From contig KI535284.1 of NCBI GenBank assembly GCA_000488855.1, positions 372,001-436,000 on the forward strand: a stretch of 64,000 bases of DNA. The letters run 5' to 3'. The notes beneath the pieces are model-generated. The model was given only the letters and a program-made list of their open reading frames with translations, made no database searches and was not told where the DNA came from. Both the position numbers and the translations under genes were made by a program. Each line of letters begins with the position of its first letter. Within the stretch, counting starts at the first letter, position 1. Shown piece by piece: positions 9,249 through 17,967 of this stretch. Origin of the DNA: Eubacterium brachy ATCC 33089. GTDB taxonomy: Bacteria > Bacillota > Clostridia > Peptostreptococcales > Anaerovoracaceae.

Positions 9249-10970
9249 TTAGTCTGTAATTCTTACGTCTATGCCGAGAAGTTCTCCGGCTTTTTTTGCA
9301 GTCTCCTCCACATCGACTCTTTTCTCTTGCTTTTCATCCAACAGTATCACTCTGAGGTTTTCTCCTGTTACTTCAAGGAGTATCTTTTGAAGCAAGTTTT
9401 TCTTCTCCTCTTCTTCCAAAAATTTTTTAACGGTATTATTTTGATATACGACATGTATCTCTCCGTTTTTCAGTTTTTTTGAATAAGTATACTTTAAAAT
9501 CGCCATACTTGGGCTCTGCTCCTTGGCTATTTTAACCGTCTCATTCCAAATATAATCCACATCCGGCAACAAACCTTCCGCCTTTTCCTCCGAAGGACCT
9601 TTGACGCTTTCATTTTGCAATTTCATATTTTCATACTCATAAGAAAGAGTGCTTCTTCCATTATCATCACCACTATCTATCGACTCTCTTTTTGGGGAAG
9701 GTTCGCTCTTTATCGCTTCACTCTGTCTTGTATCTTTCAAAGGATTATCGATAACATCGCCGCCTAAAATTTTTTCGTTTTTCATTGCCGTGTTTTCTTT
9801 TTCACACTGACTATCCGCCGATATTTTGCGATGTATGTTTCCCGTGTGGCTTTCAGGGAACCTCTCTCCCGTCACCTTGCTGTGAACCCTTCCAAATTCA
9901 GCAGAAAGTTTTACACATGCAACTTCCAACAAAATCCTCGGTTGAGTCGTCGTCATCATATTTCTGCTGACCTTAGCCAACTCCAAGATGATTTCATCGA
10001 TCTGTTCCAAGTCGATTTGATGGCTTTGTTCCTTGATTCTATCAGCGTTTTCTACAGACATGTTCAAAGTGTTCTCAGGATGCTTTACATACTTTGCCAG
10101 AAGTAAATTTCTATAGTGATTTATCATTCCCATGAGAATTTGTCTCGAATCCTTGCCTTCGTGCAAAGCGGTGTCTATCAACATCAAGATCTCTTCTATA
10201 TCCCCTCGCATAATCCATTTTGTCAAATCGATATACCATTCTTCTCCTACTGCACCGATGGAATCCAAAACATCTTTTCTCGTGATTTTTCCGCTTCTTC
10301 CGGAAATGCACTGATCGAGCAACGTCAAGCCGTCTCTGACTGATCCGTCTGCATTTGCAGCAACCAGTTTAAGTGTTTCTTCGGAAATATCTATCTGTCT
10401 GTTTTCACAAATCTCTCTCATTCTTTCCACCAGATTCTCTTCCGAAACCCTTCTGAAATCCATTCTCAAACATCTCGACAGTATAGTTTGCGGAAGTTTT
10501 TGCGGCTCCGTAGTCGCTAAAATGAAAATCACATTCTCCGGTGGTTCTTCCAAAGTCTTTAAAAATGCGTTAAACGCTTCTCTTGAAAGCATGTGCACCT
10601 CATCTATTATGTACACTTTTTTCTTTCCCACCGCAGGTGGAAATATAACGCTTTCTCTCAGTTGTCTGATATCTCCGACACCGTTATTTGAGGCTGCATC
10701 TATTTCTATCAAGTCGATAAACGTTCCGTTTTTTATTGACATGCAATTTTCACACACTCCGCAAGGCTTGTCCTCCGAAATACAGTTTACCGCCTTTGCC
10801 AGCAATCTAGCCGTGGTGGTCTTTCCTGTTCCCCTCGTTCCACAGAACAAATATGCATGACTTACACTATCCGTATCCACTTGACTTTTTAAAATTTTAA
10901 TTATGGTTTCCTGACCCAAAACTTCCTTAAAAGTTTCGGGTCTGTACTCTCTATATAAGACCTGTTGCAT
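9249..10970 (-). CDS. dnaX: DNA polymerase III subunit gamma/tau
   Basis: Clamp-loader ATPase of 573 residues. The start MQQVLYREYRPETFKEVLG is canonical. Walker A GTRGTGKTTTARLLAKA, a four-cysteine zinc module (CISEDKPCGVCENC), Walker B YIIDEVHML and the arginine-finger SRC motif (TILSRCLRM) are all present. The region after residue 370 is a low-similarity charged linker and the tau-like C-terminal domain. I place the start at 10970 because GAGGAG lies seven bases upstream; an in-frame start at 11012 falls inside the SRP RNA. No obvious slippery frameshift site was noted. Confidence 0.95.
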   Translation of the reverse strand: MQQVLYREYRPETFKEVLGQETIIKILKSQVDTDSVSHAYLFCGTRGTGKTTTARLLAKAVNCISEDKPCGVCENCMSIKNGTFIDLIEIDAASNNGVGDIRQLRESVIFPPAVGKKKVYIIDEVHMLSREAFNAFLKTLEEPPENVIFILATTEPQKLPQTILSRCLRMDFRRVSEENLVERMREICENRQIDISEETLKLVAANADGSVRDGLTLLDQCISGRSGKITRKDVLDSIGAVGEEWYIDLTKWIMRGDIEEILMLIDTALHEGKDSRQILMGMINHYRNLLLAKYVKHPENTLNMSVENADRIKEQSHQIDLEQIDEIILELAKVSRNMMTTTQPRILLEVACVKLSAEFGRVHSKVTGERFPESHTGNIHRKISADSQCEKENTAMKNEKILGGDVIDNPLKDTRQSEAIKSEPSPKRESIDSGDDNGRSTLSYEYENMKLQNESVKGPSEEKAEGLLPDVDYIWNETVKIAKEQSPSMAILKYTYSKKLKNGEIHVVYQNNTVKKFLEEEEKKNLLQKILLEVTGENLRVILLDEKQEKRVDVEETAKKAGELLGIDVRITD

Positions 10971-10982
10971 GTCTTTCTCCTC

Positions 10983-11006
10983 TAAATAAAAATTGCCTGT
11001 TGGCAA
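10983..11006 (-). terminator. Terminator at the 3' end of the SRP RNA
   Basis: On the minus strand TTGCC-AACA-GGCAA is followed by TTTTTATTTA. The hairpin shares its 5' arm with the last bases of the SRP RNA closing stem, so it may end the RNA or let part of transcription into dnaX. Confidence 0.6.
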
Positions 11007-11132
11007 CCCCACAAAATGAATTCAGGCTTTGCTGTGGCACATAAGGTGCTCTGCTTATTGCTGCTTCCTTCCGGACCTGACAAGGTTCACAGACTCTTAT
11101 TGCACAGGACCCAAACTCTTTGTAGGGTTGCC
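11002..11132 (-). ncRNA. ffs: Signal recognition particle RNA (small bacterial type)
   Basis: The minus strand contains the nearly invariant SRP core GTCAGGTCCGGAAGGAAGC, the helix 8 tetraloop and asymmetric loop bound by Ffh. The ends GGCAACCCTAC and GTGGGGTTGCC pair to close the rod-shaped RNA, which gives about 131 nt. It directs nascent membrane proteins to the translocon with Ffh. The location just upstream of dnaX is typical of Firmicutes. The exact ends are inferred from the pairing. Confidence 0.93.
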
Positions 11133-11158
11133 AAAAGGCAATTTATAACGTGACTTAT

Positions 11159-11188
11159 ATTATAATTTATAAATTGCCGTTAAGTCAA
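11159..11188 (-). promoter_or_regulatory. Predicted promoter of the SRP RNA
   Basis: TTGACT (11188-11183) and TATAAT (11164-11159) are separated by 18 bases on the minus strand. Transcription would start about 20 bases before the mature RNA, so a short 5' leader is probably trimmed. It may also drive dnaX-ybaB-recR by read-through. Confidence 0.65.
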
Positions 11189-11192
11189 TAGT

Positions 11193-12230
11193 TTATATCT
11201 CTTTATGTATTACTTTATATATTTCATCTTTTTCAGGTGGCTCTATTTTCTCCAAATCTCCGTTTTCTCTCTCAATTTTCATACCTTGAGTTCCTTCTGT
11301 TATACTGCCGATCTCAGTGCATAAGATTCCTCTTGCTCTCAGTTTTTCGATTATTACATCCGCTTTTTCTCTCTTTGCTACAACCAGCATTGAACCGCTT
11401 GAAATGAGTCTAAGACAATCTATTTTGAATATTCGTGAAATTTTTTCGGTAATTTCCAAAACCGGAATGCTCTTCTCTTTCACAGTGCATCCGAGTCCGA
11501 TCAGAGAACACGTTTCCCATACAGCTCCTAAGACACCGCCCTCGGTCACATCGTGCATTTTACAGAAACCCTCCCTGCCTATTATTATACCTTCTTCTAC
11601 CACGCTTACTCTATCCAAGAGAAGTCGTCCTTGTCTGATTTCATCGTCGCTTAAAACTTCTCTGCATTTTCTCTCAAAATCTCCTATTATGATTCCTGTG
11701 CCTTCTATCCCTGCGTATTTTGTCATCAATATCACATCACCGACTTCCGGAATATCCTCACGATAAACTTCCGTTTTTCCTATAGCTGTAGATACTATTA
11801 CAGGCTTGTTCACCGCCTTTGTAACTTCCGTATGTCCACCAATTATGTCAACTTTGAGTTTCTCAGCCGTTTCACCTGCCTGTCTCATTATGGTTTCAAG
11901 TTCTCCTTGACTCGTCCCGTAAGGAAGCATTATAGCCAACATAATACCTACAGGACGCACTCCGTTGCTCGAAATATCGTTGCAAGTTATATGTATTGCT
12001 ATTCTGCCTATGTCTTTTACTGAAGCTGTTATAGGATCGGTGGACATAACTGCATGATTTCCCTCAGTGGATAAAACTGCACAATCTTCACCTATACCTG
12101 GTCTTACGATTACATCTTCGCTTTTATACTTTATGTTATCAAACACTATGCTCTGTAACAGGCCGCTTTCCACTTTGCCCAAATCAAGAATTTTATCTTT
12201 TTCAATATCGCTATAAATCGTATTATCCAT
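11193..12230 (-). CDS. AIR synthase-related protein (HypE/PurM-like fold)
   Basis: Protein of 345 residues of the superfamily of PurM, ThiL, SelD and HypE. It shows the ATP-site motif GIGEDCAVLS, the DPI motif in STDPITASV, DISSNGVRPVG and the central GGHTEVTKAV, then a C-terminal domain with HDVTEGGVLGAVWE. The closest pattern is the group annotated as hydrogenase maturation factor HypE-like in Clostridia. No hyp or hydrogenase genes are nearby, so its substrate is unknown. The start has AGAGG five bases upstream. It follows ligA by 27 bp and probably belongs to the pcrA-ligA operon. Confidence 0.82.
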   Translation of the reverse strand: MDNTIYSDIEKDKILDLGKVESGLLQSIVFDNIKYKSEDVIVRPGIGEDCAVLSTEGNHAVMSTDPITASVKDIGRIAIHITCNDISSNGVRPVGIMLAIMLPYGTSQGELETIMRQAGETAEKLKVDIIGGHTEVTKAVNKPVIVSTAIGKTEVYREDIPEVGDVILMTKYAGIEGTGIIIGDFERKCREVLSDDEIRQGRLLLDRVSVVEEGIIIGREGFCKMHDVTEGGVLGAVWETCSLIGLGCTVKEKSIPVLEITEKISRIFKIDCLRLISSGSMLVVAKREKADVIIEKLRARGILCTEIGSITEGTQGMKIERENGDLEKIEPPEKDEIYKVIHKEI

Positions 12231-12257
12231 AATGACCTCTTGCCCAAAATTTTGCGG

Positions 12258-14255
12258 TTATTTTATCATCCGTGCAAATTCATCTTCTGAAATTATAGGA
12301 ATTCCCAGCTCTTTTGCCTTTTTATTCTTTGACGATGCGGAATCGATATCGTTGTTAATAAGAAAATCGGTATTGCTGCTTACACTCCCCGTCACCTTTC
12401 CTCCGTTGGCTTCAATTGCACTTTTCAACTCATTCCGATTTTTGTATATGTGAACGTTTCCAGTTATTACAAAAGTCTTTCCCCTTAAATCACCGTCTGT
12501 CGAACCTTGAGGTTCAACGTCGAATTCCACTATATCTAGAAGTTTTTCAACGCTTTTTTTATTTTCATCATCATGTAAAAAATCGACAAAAGCATTTGCC
12601 ACCACTTCACCTATACCGTCAATTTGCATCAGTTCTTCTGCGGAAGCATTCTGAATTTTTTCCCAGTTATTATCAAAGTGTCTGGCTATCAATCTTCCGT
12701 TGGCAACTCCGATTCCACTGATTCCCAGCGCATAGATAAATTTTGCAACTGTAACTTTCTTAGATTTTTCCACAGCATTCACTAAATTATCAAAAGATTT
12801 TTCTCCAAATCCCTCCATGGAAGTTATTTCAGCTCTATAGTTCTTCAGATAAAATATGTCCGGTAGCGTTTTAATCAATCCCATTCCTATAAACTTTTCC
12901 AACGTGGCCTCGGACAAATTCTCGATATTCATAGCATCTCTGCTTACAAACAAGCTAAACGATTTTATTCTCTTTGCAGGGCATAACCTATTGCTGCAAA
13001 ATAAAGTTTCCACGCCCAAATCCGACTTTAATTCAACTCCATAATCACATGCCGGACATGTTTCAGGCAAAACTACTTCTTCATCTGTTTTCGATAAATT
13101 TTCTTCTATCTGTGGTATTATCATATTTGCCTTGTAAACTTTTATCCTGTCTCCAACTTTTAGGTTTAGTTCCTTCAAAATGCTGACGTTGTGAACAGAA
13201 GCCCTGGATACGACGGTCCCCTCAAGTTCCACAGGATTAAATCTCGCAATAGGGTTTATCAGACCCGTCCTTGAAGGACTCCAGATGATCTCCTCCAGCA
13301 CGGTTTCCATCATATCATCTTTCCATTTGAAAGCTATGGAATTTCTCGGGAATTTAGCAGTGCTGCCGAGAGAATCTCCGTAGGCTATATCATCGTAAAT
13401 CAGTACCAATCCATCTGACGGAACATCGTATTCTGCAATTCTTTCACTGAAATCTTTCACTGTATCCTCTATGTTATCAGTTGTCACCTCTTTATACTCA
13501 ACTACCTGAAATCCCATTTTTTCAAGCCATGATAGCTGGTTTTTCTTTGAATTTTTCCAAATCTCATCCAAGTTTACAAATTCTTCATCCAAAATTTTTT
13601 TATACTCCGCCTTTTCCAGTGAAAAACAGTCGAAGTTGACATTTCTGTGCGCCGTGATTTCACTATTTAGCTGTCTGACCGATCCGCTGCATAGATTTCT
13701 GGGATTCTTATATTTGGCATCGAATTCCGGAATTTTTTGATTGATCTTATCAAAGTCGGAATACTTTATAAAGGCTTCTCCTCTAATTACCAATTCTCCT
13801 TTAAACGGAATCCTCTTCGGTAAATTTTTAAAAGTTTTGGCATTGTTCGTTATCACTTCTCCTATTTCACCGTTTCCACGTGTTACAGCCTTTACGAGCT
13901 CTCCTCCCTCATAGGTTAATACCACAGTAAGTCCGTCTATTTTCCACGACAAAAGTCCCTTTTGATTTCCAAGCCACACCTTCAATTCCGCAATGCTCTT
14001 GGTCTTATCTAAGGACAGCATTCTCTTTTCATGAGCTTCTTTCGGCAACTGCTGTACAGTCTCATATCCCACTTTTACTGTAGGGCTGTCATTGAGAGTT
14101 ATTCCCGTTTCATTTTCCAACTCTACAAGCTCGTCATACAGTCTGTCATATTCAAAATTCGACATTATCTCAATATCATTTTTATAGTATGCCTCTGATG
14201 CGGCATTCAATTTTTTCGTCAGTTCTTTAATTTTCTCAATTTTATTCATCGTCAC
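12258..14255 (-). CDS. ligA: NAD-dependent DNA ligase, divergent clade
   Basis: Ligase of 665 residues with all LigA domains in order: Ia (YDRLYDELVELE), adenylation with nucleophile lysine in KIDG (residue 105), OB fold, zinc finger (CPACDYG...CSNRLC), helix-hairpin-helix repeats (GISGIGVANGRLIA, IDGIGEVVANAF) and a C-terminal BRCT domain (LRGKTFVITGNV). Several catalytic-site motifs differ from the E. coli enzyme: SWKIDG for ELKxDG, TRGNG for TRGDG and DGLVLI for DGVVIK. A similar pattern is familiar from other Clostridia, so it is probably a functional clade. The start may be GTG at 14255, right after the pcrA stop, or ATG at 14249. Confidence 0.9.
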   Translation of the reverse strand: MTMNKIEKIKELTKKLNAASEAYYKNDIEIMSNFEYDRLYDELVELENETGITLNDSPTVKVGYETVQQLPKEAHEKRMLSLDKTKSIAELKVWLGNQKGLLSWKIDGLTVVLTYEGGELVKAVTRGNGEIGEVITNNAKTFKNLPKRIPFKGELVIRGEAFIKYSDFDKINQKIPEFDAKYKNPRNLCSGSVRQLNSEITAHRNVNFDCFSLEKAEYKKILDEEFVNLDEIWKNSKKNQLSWLEKMGFQVVEYKEVTTDNIEDTVKDFSERIAEYDVPSDGLVLIYDDIAYGDSLGSTAKFPRNSIAFKWKDDMMETVLEEIIWSPSRTGLINPIARFNPVELEGTVVSRASVHNVSILKELNLKVGDRIKVYKANMIIPQIEENLSKTDEEVVLPETCPACDYGVELKSDLGVETLFCSNRLCPAKRIKSFSLFVSRDAMNIENLSEATLEKFIGMGLIKTLPDIFYLKNYRAEITSMEGFGEKSFDNLVNAVEKSKKVTVAKFIYALGISGIGVANGRLIARHFDNNWEKIQNASAEELMQIDGIGEVVANAFVDFLHDDENKKSVEKLLDIVEFDVEPQGSTDGDLRGKTFVITGNVHIYKNRNELKSAIEANGGKVTGSVSSNTDFLINNDIDSASSKNKKAKELGIPIISEDEFARMIK

Positions 14256-16463
14256 TTACATCTTCTTTATAGGTGCTATTCCTACAGCCAGTTTCTTCAC
14301 ACCGTTTCCTACAAACTCTACCCTGATAATCTTAGGAGTAACCTCCAAAACTACTCCTTCTCCAAACTTACCGTGAATGACTCTATCTCCTACTTCAAAA
14401 TGCTCATCATGCACAAGTTTTTTCTTCATTTCGCTTTTTGCTTTAATGTGATTTTGGAATTGGTAATCTCCAGATATCGGATCGTATCTGCCATCCAAGT
14501 ACCTCGTTGATCCCGTTTTAGCCCCTACGCTTCCCGACTTATACACTCCGTCTCCTGCCAAAAGTTTCGGATTTATCTCTCTCATGAATTCCGATTCTCT
14601 GGTAGCATTTACTTTTCCGTATAAAAGTCTGCTCTCCGCACTGGTCATCCACAATCTCCTTTTAGCTCTGGTCATTCCCACATAGCAGAGACGTCTTTCT
14701 TCTTCCATCTGTGAAATGCTGTCTCTACTTCTCCAGCTCGGGAAGAGTCCATCTTCCATTCCGGGCATAAATACATATGGGAACTCTAACCCTTTGGCAC
14801 TGTGCATAGTCATAAGCGTAACTGCATTGGCTTCGCTATCGTGATTGTCCACATCGGATAAAAGCGCTAACTTTTCCAGGAATTCATCGAGTTCCAATTT
14901 AGAATCCCTGTTTTCAAATTCGTAGATTACGGATTTGAATTCCATCAAATTTTCAATTCTACCATCGGCTTCTGCAGTTCTCTGGTCTTCCAATGCTTTT
15001 AAATATCCGGACTTTATGAGCAGCCCCTCATATATATCTGAAACTCTCAGGTTTTCCTTTTCTTCACTATATTCCCTTATGATTTCTAAAAATTCATTCA
15101 TACCTCTCGATGCCTTACCGCTCAGCGTATCGGCTATCGCTTCACTTTCCACATACTGAAAAATGCTCTTCTCGCAGTAGTTTGCCACAGATTTAATCTT
15201 GTCCATCGTAGCTTTTCCTATGCCTCTCTTCGGAGAGTTTACCACTCTGTCAAAAGCTATATCATCCATGGGATTTGCCACGAGTCTCATATATGCTATC
15301 ATATCTTTGATTTCCATTCTGTCGTAGTATCTCAGCCCGCCTATGACTCTATAAGGAATTCTCCTCTGTGCCAGTGAATCTTCAAAATTTCTGGATTGTG
15401 CATTGGTTCTGTACAAAATGGCAAAATCTCTATAATTTTCCCCTTGTTGCACCATGTATCCTATTTCCTGTGCGATATAACCTGCTTCTCTATAATCGGA
15501 TTCCAATCTGTGATATTGAATTTTTTCACCTTGTGAAGCATCCGTCCACAATTTTTTTCTTTTTCTCTGTTTATTGTTTGAAATTACGCTATGAGCAGCC
15601 TCCAATATGTTTGCTGTAGAACGATAATTTTGCTCCAGCTTGACGACTTTAGCCTTTGGAAATTCCTTTTCAAAATTCAGAATATTCCTTATATCCGCTC
15701 CTCGCCATTGATATATGCATTGATCATCATCTCCCACTACACAGATGTTCCCATATTTCTTCGCCAGCAAACTGATCAACTTGTATTGCAATTGATTGGT
15801 GTCCTGATACTCATCGACCATTATGTATCTGAATCTCTCCTGATATTTTTCGAGCACATCGGGATTTTCCTTCAGCAATCTCACAGCATTCAATATCAGA
15901 TCGTCAAAATCCATGGCGTTATTTCTGCTTAAAATTCTTTCATATCCCCTGTAAACTTTTGCAACTGTCTCATCTCTGAAATCTCCGGCGTTTTCCTCAA
16001 ATTCACGAGGTCCTATTTCCTGTTCCTTCGCCTTGCTTATATTTGATAATATGCTGTTCGGTGTGAACTTCTTCTCGTCTATCTCATACTCTTTCAACAA
16101 ATTTTTCACTATCGACTTCTGATCGACCGGATCGTACACCGCAAAAGAATTCGTGTATCCCAATCTATCTCCGTCCATTCTCAACATTCTAAGACATGCA
16201 GCATGAAATGTCATTATCCACATCCTGCTGTTGAATCCCAATATTTCCTCTACTCTTTCCTCCATTTCTCTCGCTGCCTTATTGGTGAATGTAACTGCTA
16301 AAATATTGTAAGGAGATACTCCTTTTTCATCGACCAGGTATGCTATTCTCCTGGTCATCGTGCTGGTTTTACCGCTTCCGGCACCTGCCAAAATAAGCAA
16401 TGCTCCCTCGGTATACATTGCCGCTTCTCTTTGTTTATCATTCAAATTTTCTAAATATTTCAT
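14256..16463 (-). CDS. pcrA: ATP-dependent DNA helicase PcrA/UvrD
   Basis: Superfamily 1A 3'-5' helicase of 735 residues. Motif Q (LNDKQREA), Walker A GAGSGKTSTMTRRIAYL, motif II VDEYQDTNQLQY, motif III GDDDQCIYQWRGAD, motif IV LEQNYRS, motif V TMHSAKGLEFPYVF and motif VI CYVGMTRAKRRL are all complete. The C-terminal GDRVIHGKFGEGVV is the Tudor-like RNA-polymerase contact seen in PcrA. It acts in repair and in removing proteins from DNA. The next gene, ligA, starts directly at its stop codon, as in many Firmicutes. Confidence 0.97.
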   Translation of the reverse strand: MKYLENLNDKQREAAMYTEGALLILAGAGSGKTSTMTRRIAYLVDEKGVSPYNILAVTFTNKAAREMEERVEEILGFNSRMWIMTFHAACLRMLRMDGDRLGYTNSFAVYDPVDQKSIVKNLLKEYEIDEKKFTPNSILSNISKAKEQEIGPREFEENAGDFRDETVAKVYRGYERILSRNNAMDFDDLILNAVRLLKENPDVLEKYQERFRYIMVDEYQDTNQLQYKLISLLAKKYGNICVVGDDDQCIYQWRGADIRNILNFEKEFPKAKVVKLEQNYRSTANILEAAHSVISNNKQRKRKKLWTDASQGEKIQYHRLESDYREAGYIAQEIGYMVQQGENYRDFAILYRTNAQSRNFEDSLAQRRIPYRVIGGLRYYDRMEIKDMIAYMRLVANPMDDIAFDRVVNSPKRGIGKATMDKIKSVANYCEKSIFQYVESEAIADTLSGKASRGMNEFLEIIREYSEEKENLRVSDIYEGLLIKSGYLKALEDQRTAEADGRIENLMEFKSVIYEFENRDSKLELDEFLEKLALLSDVDNHDSEANAVTLMTMHSAKGLEFPYVFMPGMEDGLFPSWRSRDSISQMEEERRLCYVGMTRAKRRLWMTSAESRLLYGKVNATRESEFMREINPKLLAGDGVYKSGSVGAKTGSTRYLDGRYDPISGDYQFQNHIKAKSEMKKKLVHDEHFEVGDRVIHGKFGEGVVLEVTPKIIRVEFVGNGVKKLAVGIAPIKKM

Positions 16464-16771
16464 ACGTACAATTCTAACATAATCTCAAAAAATTGTCTAT
16501 TTCATACAAATATAAGATATTGTTTACATTGTGGGCTTTTCAGACATTTTATCTGTCAAAAATATTGTATTACCGTCATGATATACGACTTTGACTTACG
16601 AAAGGCATAGGTTATGCTTCAAAGAAACGGTATCATACTGATTTCACAGCGCCCACTCTATCTATCATCAACTGCTTTTTATTGCAATTTCATCGCTGAT
16701 CCCTTATTTTTCATCTTTTGCAAATAAAAATTAAGTCTCTGTTTTATCTCATTTTTTAATTATAAAGTTAT

Positions 16772-16805
16772 AATGTCAACCTATACAATATATACGGTTG
16801 ACATT
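16772..16805. promoter_or_regulatory. BirA-type biotin repressor operator
   Basis: AATGTCAACC and GGTTGACATT form a perfect 10-bp inverted repeat separated by 14 bases. This fits the Firmicute BirA consensus (TTGTNAACC, 14-16 bases, GGTTNACAA), with the half-site core GTCAACC/GGTTGAC. The right half overlaps the -35 box of the bioB promoter, so bound BirA would block transcription when biotinyl-AMP is abundant. Confidence 0.85.
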
Positions 16806-16826
16806 TTCTTTTTTTACCATTACAAT
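16798..16826 (+). promoter_or_regulatory. bioB promoter
   Basis: A perfect TTGACA (16798-16803) is followed after 17 bases by TACAAT (16821-16826). The -35 lies inside the operator. Transcription would start about 45 bases before the bioB ATG. Confidence 0.8.
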
Positions 16827-16878
16827 GGTTCTAATTCAATCTGAAAATAATGAATTGGAATAGGAGGAATTCAAAATT

Positions 16879-17862
16879 ATGAGCATTGTTCAGTCGCTGT
16901 ACAACAAGGTGGTTAGAAATGAAGATATTACAAAAACGGAAGCACTCCGATTATATTCACAACCCCTTGCTGAGCTCTGTACAGCAGCAGATGAAATACG
17001 TAAACTTTTCTGCGAAGACAATTTTGATATTTGCACAATTTTCAGTGCTAAAAGCGGAAACTGCAGCGAGAACTGTAAATTCTGTGCTCAATCATCCCAT
17101 AGCATCACATCTGTCAATACATATTCTCTACTTTCTGACGATGAAATCGTCAATCAAGCTAAAAAGAATTATGAAGATGGTGCTCCACGCTATTCCATAG
17201 TGACTTCCGGAAAATCCATATCCGATATTGAAGTAGATCAAATGTGTAACACCATTGAAAGAATACGCAAAGAAGTAGGTATATCCGTATGTGCATCTTT
17301 CGGTCTTTTAAGTGAACATCAATATCGTAAACTTAAAGATGCCGGTGTCTCAAGAGTTCATAACAATCTCGAAACATCGCCTCAATATTTTCCAAACATC
17401 TGTACAACCCACACTTTCCAGGATAAAATAAATGCGATAAAGGCTGCTCGCTCTGTCGGTCTGACTGTGTGTAGCGGTGGTATAATGGGGCTTGGAGAAA
17501 CCGTGGAAGATAGAATTGATATGGCTTTGACTTTGCGTGAACTCAAAATAGAAAACATTCCTATCAACATACTAAATCCCGTTCCGGGAACTCCTTTTGA
17601 GAATAACAAAATACTTTCTGTGTGCGAAGTACGGCGCATAATCGCTACCTATCGATTTATGATTCCACGAGGAGAAATACGGCTGTCCGGTGGTAGAGGC
17701 AATATGCCCGATAGAGGAATATCCTGTTTCACTTCCGGTGCAAATGCTGCAATTTCAGGTCAGCTTCTCACAACTTCCGGAATTACATTAAAATCAGACC
17801 TTGAAGTTATAGAAAAACTCGGATATAAAATGACTTGTAGACAAAAAAATAAACTCTCATAA
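16879..17862 (+). CDS. bioB: Biotin synthase
   Basis: Radical SAM enzyme of 327 residues that inserts sulfur into dethiobiotin. The [4Fe-4S] motif GNCSENCKFCAQSSH is near residues 55-70. Cysteines of the auxiliary [2Fe-2S] cluster fit at SVCASFG and TVCSGGIMGLGE, with the arginine ligand in IRLSGGRGN. NPVPGTPFENNK is the family signature. AGGAGG lies 11 bases before the ATG. There is no bioA, bioD or bioF next to it, so it stands alone behind a BirA operator. The cell may import dethiobiotin or keep the other genes elsewhere. Other CX3CX2C family members such as HydE are less likely given the BioB signatures. Confidence 0.9.
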   Translation: MSIVQSLYNKVVRNEDITKTEALRLYSQPLAELCTAADEIRKLFCEDNFDICTIFSAKSGNCSENCKFCAQSSHSITSVNTYSLLSDDEIVNQAKKNYEDGAPRYSIVTSGKSISDIEVDQMCNTIERIRKEVGISVCASFGLLSEHQYRKLKDAGVSRVHNNLETSPQYFPNICTTHTFQDKINAIKAARSVGLTVCSGGIMGLGETVEDRIDMALTLRELKIENIPINILNPVPGTPFENNKILSVCEVRRIIATYRFMIPRGEIRLSGGRGNMPDRGISCFTSGANAAISGQLLTTSGITLKSDLEVIEKLGYKMTCRQKNKLS

Positions 17863-17888
17863 TGGCTCAAAGCCTCATAGAGAGTGTT
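17842..17888. terminator. Terminator overlapping the end of bioB
   Basis: ACTCTC (17853-17858) pairs with GAGAGT (17880-17885) around an inner GGCT/AGCC stem. On the minus strand it is followed by TTTATTTTTTTG, so it mainly stops transcription of the ribF-ferredoxin unit. On the plus strand only a short T-run follows, so bioB termination would be weaker. Confidence 0.6.
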
Positions 17889-17967
17889 TGGAGTTCTGAA
17901 AAAGTTTTGCACATGATCTTAAAATTTATGACATCCTATATCATCATGTAAACCTCTTTTCTATATT

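Larger units (their letters stand above)
16464..16878. other. Intergenic region between divergent pcrA and bioB
   Basis: This 415 bp gap separates the divergent pcrA and bioB genes. The right end holds the bioB operator and promoter. The left 300 bases are AT-rich with no ORF of note; TTGACA on the minus strand near 16557 could be a -35 for pcrA, but I see no matching -10 box at normal spacing. Confidence 0.6.

Noticed and set aside
10971-11012. A dnaX start at 11012
   Set aside because: It would put the first 14 codons inside the SRP RNA and its terminator; the ATG at 10970 has a good ribosome site and matches the family start.
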